Shown: piece after piece, positions 1 through 6,413 of the stretch | How positions within the stretch are numbered: the stretch's first letter is position 1 | How the letters are laid out: each line of letters begins with the position of its first letter | DNA from: Puniceicoccales bacterium | Lineage (GTDB): Bacteria > Verrucomicrobiota > Verrucomicrobiia > Opitutales > UBA953 | Reading direction: 5' to 3' | Assembly: GCA_031289285.1 (NCBI GenBank) | Contig: JAITPT010000316.1 | Span: forward strand, 1 to 6,413 | Length of the DNA stretch: 6,413 nt | Notes under the pieces: model-generated | The model's database searches: none | Seen by the model: only the letters and a program-made list of their open reading frames with translations | Told to the model about the DNA's origin: nothing | Program-made: the position numbers and the translations under genes

Positions 1-32
1 TTACAGCCCACAGAGACAGGGCGAGACCGATA

Positions 33-51
33 CCTATGGCGTTGCCATAGG
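33..51. repeat. Perfect hairpin, 8-bp stem
   Basis: CCTATGGC (33-40) pairs perfectly with GCCATAGG (44-51) across a three-base GTT loop. No T run follows on either strand, so it does not look like an intrinsic terminator. It is probably part of a REP-like intergenic repeat, judged only from its form and position. Confidence 0.6.
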
Positions 52-120
52 CTATTATGAAGCCGCGCCTTCAGCGCTACGATGCACCCTCCGTTTCAAA
101 GGCTATCTCGTATTTTCACG

Positions 121-342
121 CTACCTGAACGGCATTTGCTACCTGAACCTAAAAACGGCAGTTGAATCGAGTCGTCTTGCGGAAGCTGTTATGGCATCTG
201 CACTTCGTGGCTTTGTTCGATGCACCAACAGGTGCGCCTTCACAAATCCACAAAGCGCAGCTGCCACAACATCTTCTCGCAATACTTCCCCTCCAACCGC
301 CGTTTTTAGGCTGAACGGCATTCGCTACCTGAACGGTATTGG
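121..342. repeat. 18-bp tandem repeat, three units, interrupted
   Basis: The unit is close to ctacctgaacggcatttg. The first unit is 121-138. The second begins at 139-148 (ctacctgaac) and resumes at 317-324 (ggcattcg) after an inserted element. The third is 325-342 (ctacctgaacggtattgg). Removing 149-316 restores three uninterrupted units that differ by one or two bases. Eighteen bases is six codons, so the array would read as a short peptide repeat in one frame, but there is no sign that it is translated. Confidence 0.75.
148..310. mobile_element. MITE-like foldback element, 163 bp
   Basis: The ends are inverted: cctaaaaacggcagtt (148-163) against the reverse complement of 295-310, with 15 of 16 bases matching. 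The symmetry continues through the element. Positions 182-217 and their counterparts in the right arm match at about 29 of 36 bases, and the centre is a 5-bp hairpin, GCACC (222-226) with GGTGC (231-235). By my hand alignment roughly three quarters of the arm positions pair overall. Copies of ctgaac lie directly outside both ends (143-148 and 311-316), as expected of a 5-6 bp target duplication. No transposase is encoded, so if mobile it would depend on an enzyme supplied elsewhere. A diverged partial copy starts at 6341. No known family is assigned. Confidence 0.75.
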
Positions 343-364
343 GATTAGTCCGCCCAAAGACCGA

Positions 365-384
365 CACAGACAGGATTGTCTGTG
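365..384 (-). terminator. Hairpin just past the dxr stop, possible weak terminator
   Basis: CACAGACA (365-372) pairs perfectly with TGTCTGTG (377-384) around a GGAT loop. On the dxr strand the stem begins 5 bases after the stop codon. The following sequence on that strand (tcggtcttt) has only a poor T run, so a classical intrinsic terminator is doubtful. It may instead protect the 3' end of the transcript or be a dispersed repeat. Confidence 0.35.
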
Positions 385-389
385 CTACA

Positions 390-1565
390 CTATGCGGCGG
401 CGGCGGTCGTTGTGGCGATTTGCGCGGCGACGCGGCGGGCGTCGGCGTCGGCGGCGAGTAAGTCTTCGAGGTCGAGCGGCTCGCGGTTGGCGACGGCGGC
501 GAGGGTCGCCCCGATTACCTCAGGGATGCCCAAATAGGGCAGCGCGTTTTTCACAAAAGCGGCGACAGCGACCTCGTTGGCAGCGTTAAAAACAGCAGGC
601 GCGACACCCGCAGCGGCAGACGCGGCGCGGGCGTGACGCAAGCACGGGAAGCGCTCGTAGTCGGGCGGACGGAGCTCGAGGTTGAGCGTTTGCGAGAAAT
701 CCAGCGGCGGCGCGACGCCCTCCACGCGCTCTGGGTAAAACAGGCAGTGTTGAATGGGAAACGTCATCGCTGGCGGCGAAAGTTGCGCGAGCACGCTGCC
801 GTCCACAAAACGCACGAGCGAATGAATGATGCTTTGCGGGTGGACAACTATCTCGATGCGTTCCTGCGGAATGTCGAAAAGCCAACGCGCCTCGATAAGC
901 TCGAGGCCCTTGTTTGCCATCGTCGAGGAGTCAATCGTGACCTTCGGCCCCATGTCCCAATTCGGGTGACGCAAGGCCTGCGCCGGCGTGACGGCCCGCA
1001 TCTGCGCGAGCGTGAAATCGCGGAACGGCCCGCCAGAAGCCGTGAGAATTAAGTTCTCGACATGGCGGCGCGGCTCCGCGTGGAGGCATTGGAAAATGGC
1101 GTTGTGCTCGCTGTCGAGCGGCAACACCGCCACGCCGAGACGCGCCGCCTCCGCCATGACAAACTTGCCCGCCAGCACCAAGATTTCTTTGCTCGCCAAG
1201 GCCAGCGTTTTTTTGGCGCGGATGGCCGCCAGCGCAGGGTGCAGACCGAGTGTGCCCACGACCGCCATGACGACCAGATTGGCGGCGTCGAGCGTGGCAA
1301 GCGCGAGCAGCCCCTCCGCCCCTTCGTGGAAATGCGTGTCCGCCGGAAACAGCCCCGAGGCGCGGGCGGCAGCGGCGGCGGTGCGGTCGTAGAGCGCGAC
1401 CTCGCGCACTCCGAACTCGCGGGCAATCGCCGCAAGCGGCTCGTAGCGGGTGTTCGCGGCAATGCCGACGATGCGGACTCGCCCCGGATGTTTGCGGGCA
1501 ACTTTGAGTGTGCTCTCGCCGATAGAGCCTGTGGCACCGAGGAGGACGATGTTTTTCTCAGACAT
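390..1565 (-). CDS. dxr: 1-deoxy-D-xylulose 5-phosphate reductoisomerase
   Basis: Dxr (IspC) converts 1-deoxy-D-xylulose 5-phosphate to 2-C-methyl-D-erythritol 4-phosphate in the cytoplasm, using NADPH and a divalent metal. This is the first committed step of the MEP isoprenoid pathway. The product is 391 residues, against 398 in E. coli. Visible motifs are the NADPH-binding loop GATGSIGES (10-18), ASKE (124-127), the metal-binding DSEHN with D151 and E153, the substrate loop ASGGPFR (176-182), RHPNW with H200, and NKGLE (218-222), whose E222 is the third metal ligand. These correspond to D150, E152 and E231 of E. coli. ASKE replaces the commoner ANKE. The start at 1565 gives MSEKN, directly ahead of the Rossmann fold. 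An ATG six codons upstream adds only MLVCAC, and neither start has a clear Shine-Dalgarno site. The C-terminus is alanine-rich and encoded by GCG-type triplet runs. The gene lies 81 bases downstream of clpB on the same strand and may be co-transcribed. Confidence 0.97.
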   Translation of the reverse strand: MSEKNIVLLGATGSIGESTLKVARKHPGRVRIVGIAANTRYEPLAAIAREFGVREVALYDRTAAAAARASGLFPADTHFHEGAEGLLALATLDAANLVVMAVVGTLGLHPALAAIRAKKTLALASKEILVLAGKFVMAEAARLGVAVLPLDSEHNAIFQCLHAEPRRHVENLILTASGGPFRDFTLAQMRAVTPAQALRHPNWDMGPKVTIDSSTMANKGLELIEARWLFDIPQERIEIVVHPQSIIHSLVRFVDGSVLAQLSPPAMTFPIQHCLFYPERVEGVAPPLDFSQTLNLELRPPDYERFPCLRHARAASAAAGVAPAVFNAANEVAVAAFVKNALPYLGIPEVIGATLAAVANREPLDLEDLLAADADARRVAAQIATTTAAAA

Positions 1566-1610
1566 GCAGGCGCAAACAAGCACGGAACGGGCGGGAAGGC
1601 GAGCGGGGAA

Positions 1611-1646
1611 GCGGGCGGGGTGCCGCCCTGCCCTGCCCGCCGCCCG

Positions 1647-1647
<1 letters not shown>
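1611..1647 (-). promoter_or_regulatory. GC-rich stem-loop between clpB and dxr
   Basis: GCGGGCGG (1611-1618) can pair with CCGCCCGC (1640-1647), an 8-bp stem around a 21-base loop. A competing shorter stem is GGGCGG (1613-1618) with CCGCCC (1623-1628) and a GGTG loop. The outer arm touches the first base of the window-strand copy of the clpB stop. No T run follows, so full termination is unlikely. If the genes form one transcript, it could lower dxr output or mark an RNA processing point. That role is inferred. Confidence 0.35.
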
Positions 1648-4376
<2,729 letters not shown>

Positions 4377-4400
4377 GCGAGTTGTTTTCGCAGGATTTGT

Positions 4401-4425
4401 GCCGCCGCGCAACAGCAGCGGTGGC
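4401..4425 (-). promoter_or_regulatory. Stem-loop in the clpB leader
   Basis: GCCGCCGC (4401-4408) faces GCGGTGGC (4418-4425) across a nine-base loop, 25-49 bases upstream of the clpB start codon. In the clpB transcript seven of the eight positions pair, with one C/A mismatch. It does not cover the start codon, and there is no clear Shine-Dalgarno sequence for it to mask. A temperature-sensing role is possible for a heat-shock gene but nothing shows it. Confidence 0.25.
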
Positions 4426-4583
4426 GATAGCGCAATTGTTTTTCAAATAGGCGGTAGCGGAGGTGGCGGACGGTTTGCGGCAGGTGGGGAGCGCGTGGGC
4501 GGTTTGGGAAACTTTGGCGCATTTCGCGGTGGACGCGGGGACATTTTGGCGCGGCGGACGGCGCGGCACGGCGTCGCGGCGCG

Positions 4584-4691
4584 GCGAGCAGTTTCTCAAG
4601 TTTTAACCGCAGATAACGCAGAAAACGCAGATATAAAGCGAGCAGTTTCTCAAGTTTTAACCGCAGATAACACAGAAAACGCAGATATAAA
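4584..4691. repeat. 54-bp direct repeat, two tandem copies
   Basis: Copy one is 4584-4637 and copy two is 4638-4691. They differ at a single base (g4618 against a4672), which points to a recent duplication. Each holds the run accgcagataac followed by gaaaacgcagat, a type of string I recall as common between genes in many environmental bacterial genomes. That recollection is unverified here. The length is a multiple of three, so an open plus-strand frame crosses both copies, but that frame starts antisense inside clpB and looks spurious. Confidence 0.85.
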
Positions 4692-4749
4692 GAGCGGAGT
4701 CGGCGGAAAACCAGAATAAGCGGATGGTCATAAAAAAACTGCAGGGTGG

Positions 4750-4784
4750 CAACAGTAGTGTTGTTGCAAGAAGTGGCACGTGCC
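4750..4784. repeat. Small hairpin and perfect 10-bp palindrome
   Basis: CAACA (4750-4754) pairs with TGTTG (4759-4763) around a four-base loop, and GGCACGTGCC (4775-4784) is a perfect palindrome. Both lie just upstream of the 136-bp repeat array. A dimeric regulator could bind such a palindrome, but no target promoter can be pointed to, and one 10-bp palindrome may be chance. Confidence 0.3.
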
Positions 4785-4851
4785 GTCCCTGCCAGTCAGT
4801 CAAACGATTTTTTTAGTCTGGTTAATTATTCGGGAGCGGCAACCTTGGCGC

Positions 4852-4872
4852 GTTCCGTTGCGGAGACGGAAT
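4852..4872 (+). other. Stem-loop in repeat copy A
   Basis: TTCCGT (4853-4858) pairs with ACGGAA (4866-4871) around the seven-base loop TGCGGAG, with a possible G-T pair at 4852/4872. The next outward position is a C/A mismatch, unlike in copy B. Confidence 0.5.
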
Positions 4873-4985
4873 ACATTTTGACACGACGGGAAACAGGTGT
4901 GGTTCCTGCACCGACGAACATGCAGCAAAGGCAGGTCAAGCGGTTTTTTTAGTCTGGTTAATTATTCGGAACCGGTAACCTTGGC

Positions 4986-5010
4986 GCGTTCCGTTGCGGA
5001 GACGGAATGC
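4986..5010 (+). other. Stem-loop in repeat copy B, extended stem
   Basis: GCGTTCCGT (4986-4994) pairs with ACGGAATGC (5002-5010), nine pairs including one G-T, around the same TGCGGAG loop as in copy A. The single base change between copies (a4873 to g5009) lengthens the stem in this copy. It may be a structured RNA or only a DNA repeat with internal symmetry. Confidence 0.5.
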
Positions 5011-5122
5011 ATTTTGACACGACGGGAAACAGGTGTGGTTCCTGCACCGGCGAACATGCCGCAAAGACAGGTCAAGCGCGTTTTTTAGTCTGGTTAATTA
5101 TTCAGGTGGAGAGAGGGAGATT

Positions 5123-5168
5123 AAAAATATGCCATTTTTTTCAAAAAACTCGCTATTTTTTACGAAAA
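5123..5168. promoter_or_regulatory. Alternating A and T tracts upstream of ftsY
   Basis: A5 (5123-5127), T7 (5135-5141), A6 (5143-5148), T6 (5156-5161) and A4 (5165-5168) follow each other in otherwise GC-rich DNA. A tracts recur about 20 bases apart, as do T tracts, close to two helical turns. Such phasing is known to curve DNA and can support promoter activity. I could not pick out a convincing -35/-10 pair here. Confidence 0.35.
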
Positions 5169-5240
5169 CGCCCGTCCGTGCCTCAGTGCCCTGCGCTCCC
5201 TTCCGACCACTCTGCTCACGTGGCACTCATCCCACTCGCA

Positions 5241-5270
5241 GGGTTTCGGCGCGTTTCGGTGGGTTTCGGC
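5241..5270. repeat. Three tandem 10-bp repeats upstream of ftsY
   Basis: gggtttcggc (5241-5250), gcgtttcggt (5251-5260) and gggtttcggc (5261-5270) are contiguous; the outer two are identical and the middle one differs at two bases. They end 65 bases before the ftsY start codon. A 10-base period places the same edges on one face of the helix, which would suit a DNA-binding protein, though no binder is known. Confidence 0.55.
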
Positions 5271-5296
5271 ACCATAGGGTGCGCCCCCCCTTTTTT
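5268..5296 (+). terminator. Hairpin, C run and T run before ftsY
   Basis: GCACC (5269-5273) pairs with GGTGC (5278-5282) around ATAG, followed by C7 (5284-5290) and T6 (5291-5296). It resembles a plus-strand intrinsic terminator, but the stem is only five pairs and sits eight bases from the T run. If real, it would block read-through from the repeat region or attenuate ftsY. Otherwise it is incidental. Confidence 0.25.
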
Positions 5297-5334
5297 ATCG
5301 CGCCAGCACAGAGGGCGGAACATGTTTTGGGCTT

Positions 5335-6261
5335 ATGTTCGGTTCCATCTTTCAGAAGTTCAAAGACACGTTTCGGCGCACGGTGCCGGCATTCCAAAAA
5401 CTGTTTGGAAAAATCGGTGGCATTTTTGCCGCAAAAATTGACGCAGCCACACTCGACGAACTTGAAGCCGCCCTCTACGCCGCCGACTTTGGCGTCGAGA
5501 CCGCTACCGAAATCCTCGCCGAAATCCGCACCGCCTACCGCGACAACAAAGAGCTGCGCGGCCAAGACGCCGCCAAAATCGGCGCGGCAGTTTTGAACCG
5601 CGTCCTCGAAGGCTCCGAGGCCGCACACACACCCGACCCGACGCGCCAGCCGGAGGTCATCGCACTCATCGGGGTCAACGGCGCAGGCAAAACGACGACC
5701 GCCGCTAAGCTCGCGTGGCGTCTGCACCAAGAGGGACGCAAGGTGCTCCTCGGCGCGTGCGACACGTTCCGCGCCGCCGCCAACGAGCAAATCAACAGCT
5801 GGGCACAACGGCTCGGCATCGAGATTGTCACCAGCCGCCACGGGGCAGATTCTGCCGCCGTCGCGTTCGACACGGTGCAAGCTGCACGGGCGCGTGGCTG
5901 CGATGTCGCCATCCTCGACACGGCGGGGCGCCTCCACACGAAAAGCCACCTCTTGGAGGAGTTGAAAAAAATCGGGCGCGTCGTCGGCAAACTCGACCCG
6001 GGTGCGCCGCACCACCGCTGGCTCGTCGTTGACGGCTCGCTCGGCTCCAACTCCATCGAGCAGGCGAAGGTCTTTCACGAGGCAGTCGGCCTGACGGGCT
6101 TGATCGTGACAAAGCTCGACGGCACCTCGCGCGGCGGTGCGCTCGTGGGCATTTACCGCGCCTTAAAAATCCCTGTCTGCTACGTCGGCCTCGGCGAACA
6201 GCCCGACGACCTCCAACCGTTTTCCAAACAAGCCTACGTGGAAGCCCTCTTCGGCGCGTGA
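5335..6261 (+). CDS. ftsY: Signal recognition particle receptor FtsY
   Basis: FtsY is the SRP receptor. It binds the Ffh-4.5S RNA-ribosome complex at the inner face of the cytoplasmic membrane and, through paired GTP hydrolysis with Ffh, hands nascent membrane proteins to SecYEG. The product is 308 residues, much shorter than E. coli FtsY (about 497) because the acidic A domain is absent. A basic, amphipathic-looking N-terminus (1-35) probably mediates membrane contact. Then come the helical N domain (about 36-95) and the GTPase G domain, with P loop GVNGAGKTT (113-121), DTFRAAA (143-149), DTAGR (195-199), TKLDGT (259-264) and the closing GLGEQPDDLQPF (285-296). The segment DGSLGSN (233-239) has S where many FtsY proteins have Q (DATTGQN). 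No in-frame start exists near upstream. The Shine-Dalgarno-like GAGGGCGGA (5311-5319) is rather far from the ATG and suits an out-of-frame ATG at 5322 better. The gene stands alone on its strand. Confidence 0.97.
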   Translation: MFGSIFQKFKDTFRRTVPAFQKLFGKIGGIFAAKIDAATLDELEAALYAADFGVETATEILAEIRTAYRDNKELRGQDAAKIGAAVLNRVLEGSEAAHTPDPTRQPEVIALIGVNGAGKTTTAAKLAWRLHQEGRKVLLGACDTFRAAANEQINSWAQRLGIEIVTSRHGADSAAVAFDTVQAARARGCDVAILDTAGRLHTKSHLLEELKKIGRVVGKLDPGAPHHRWLVVDGSLGSNSIEQAKVFHEAVGLTGLIVTKLDGTSRGGALVGIYRALKIPVCYVGLGEQPDDLQPFSKQAYVEALFGA

Positions 6262-6340
6262 GCAAACAAGCGGCGCGAGCAGGCGGGCGGCGGGCAACGC
6301 GAGCAGCGGACAACGGCGGGCGTGTGCGCAAGCGGGTAAC
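6262..6340. other. GC-rich spacer after ftsY
   Basis: No gene or terminator hairpin with a T run was found in these 79 bases. The octamer gcgagcag occurs twice, at 6275-6282 and 6299-6306, 24 bases apart, within G-rich low-complexity sequence. Confidence 0.4.
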
Positions 6341-6413
6341 CCTAAAAACGGCAGTTAATGCGGGCGGTTTTGCACAATCTTTTGGTCGTCTGCGGCTTGC
6401 GCTTTCCGCTCCA
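6341..6413. mobile_element. Partial second foldback element, cut by window end
   Basis: Bases 6341-6356 (cctaaaaacggcagtt) are identical to the left end of the element at 148-163. Similarity continues more weakly: ttgc at the equivalent distance, then tgg..tctgc..ctt.g, in the same order as in the first element. It is therefore probably the left arm of a diverged copy whose other arm lies outside the window. It starts 80 bases after the ftsY stop. A minus-strand frame ending at 6355 (ERKAQAADDQKIVQNRPH then stop) could be the tail of another gene, but it lies wholly inside this repeat. Confidence 0.5.

Larger units (their letters stand above)
1..389. other. Gene-free, repeat-rich region downstream of dxr
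   Basis: No convincing gene is visible. One plus-strand frame is open from base 2 to 589, but it runs through a tandem repeat, through an inverted repeat and then antisense into dxr, and it matches no protein family I recognise. The stretch holds a perfect 8-bp hairpin (33-51), an 18-bp tandem repeat (121-342) split by a foldback element (148-310), and another perfect 8-bp hairpin (365-384). The first 120 bases resemble widely dispersed intergenic repeats that I recall from GC-rich environmental genomes, but I cannot verify that here. Confidence 0.6.
4815..5103. repeat. 136-bp tandem repeat, two copies plus a fragment
   Basis: Copy A is 4815-4950 and copy B is 4951-5086. They differ at nine positions, about 93 percent identity. 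A third start (5087-5103, agtctggttaattattc) breaks off after 17 bases. The bases just before copy A (about 4796-4814) resemble the end of a unit, so an older copy may have stood upstream. Each unit starts agtctggttaattattcgg, contains a stem-loop (TTCCGT with ACGGAA), and ends in a run of six or seven T. It shows no CRISPR, integron or insertion-sequence features. Function unknown. Confidence 0.9.
4377..5334. other. Gene-free divergent region between clpB and ftsY
   Basis: This 958-bp stretch separates the two divergent genes. From 4430 to 4580 it is GC-rich with no recognisable feature. From 4584 to 5103 it is mostly repeats (54-bp and 136-bp units). From 5104 to 5334 it has A/T tracts, three 10-bp repeats and a hairpin with a T run ahead of ftsY. 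Short plus-strand open frames cross the repeats, but the 136-bp unit is not a multiple of three, and six of the seven codon changes between its copies in the longest shared frame would alter the amino acid. Coding is therefore unlikely. Promoters for both genes must lie here, but none stands out. Confidence 0.65.

Noticed and set aside
2..589. Plus-strand open frame across the left repeat region
   Set aside because: It crosses a tandem repeat and a foldback insertion, then runs antisense into dxr. The reverse strand of the foldback element is similarly open because of its symmetry.
4420..4460. Heat-shock sigma factor promoter for clpB (TTGAAA on the minus strand)
   Set aside because: The -35-like TTGAAA is present but no CCCCAT-like -10 lies at the proper distance.
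4878..4883. Perfect TTGACA -35 hexamer in repeat copy A (also in copy B)
   Set aside because: No TATAAT-like -10 follows at 16-18 bases; the sequence there is ggttcc.
4746..5088. Two short similar plus-strand frames in the 136-bp repeats
   Set aside because: The unit length is not a multiple of three, and six of seven codon differences between the copies would change the amino acid, so no coding constraint is evident.
4815..5103. CRISPR array or integron attC cassette
   Set aside because: The 136-bp units are contiguous without variable spacers, and no cas, integrase or attC-type arms are visible.
5322..5441. 39-codon frame overlapping the ftsY start, preceded by GAGGGCGGA
   Set aside because: It has the better-placed Shine-Dalgarno-like site, but the peptide resembles nothing known and lies mostly inside ftsY. 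A translated leader remains a remote possibility.
6355..6413. C-terminus of a minus-strand gene (ERKAQAADDQKIVQNRPH)
   Set aside because: The composition is protein-like, but only 18 codons are visible and all lie within the probable second foldback copy. Sequence beyond the window is needed to decide.

Overview
The window carries three complete housekeeping genes in GC-rich DNA, set between stretches of repeat-built intergenic sequence. On the minus strand, clpB (1647-4376) is followed after 81 bases by dxr (390-1565). On the plus strand, ftsY (5335-6261) points the other way. Gene content, GC-rich codon use, the short N-terminus of FtsY and the intergenic repeats would fit a Verrucomicrobiota/Opitutae-like bacterium. 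That is an inference from memory of these families, not a demonstrated placement.

Layout. 1-389: no convincing gene. It holds a small hairpin, an 18-bp tandem repeat interrupted by a 163-bp foldback (MITE-like) element at 148-310, and a second small hairpin just past the dxr stop. 390-1565: dxr, the first committed step of the MEP isoprenoid pathway. 1566-1646: a short GC-rich spacer with a stem-loop. 1647-4376: clpB, a full-length disaggregase with an extra segment of about 44 residues before its second ATPase domain. 4377-5334: a 958-bp gene-free divergent region with two copies of a 54-bp repeat, two copies plus a fragment of a 136-bp repeat, A/T tracts, three 10-bp repeats and a hairpin followed by a T run. 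5335-6261: ftsY, the SRP receptor GTPase. 6262-6340: a short GC-rich spacer. 6341-6413: the start of a second, diverged foldback element, cut by the window edge.

The genes serve separate core tasks: isoprenoid precursor synthesis, rescue of aggregated protein, and co-translational targeting to the membrane. Only clpB and dxr look likely to share a transcript. I see no defence system, phage gene, CRISPR array, tRNA or rRNA. The most unusual content is the repeats: the foldback element with its reconstructible insertion site, and the 136-bp tandem unit with a conserved stem-loop and a terminal T run.
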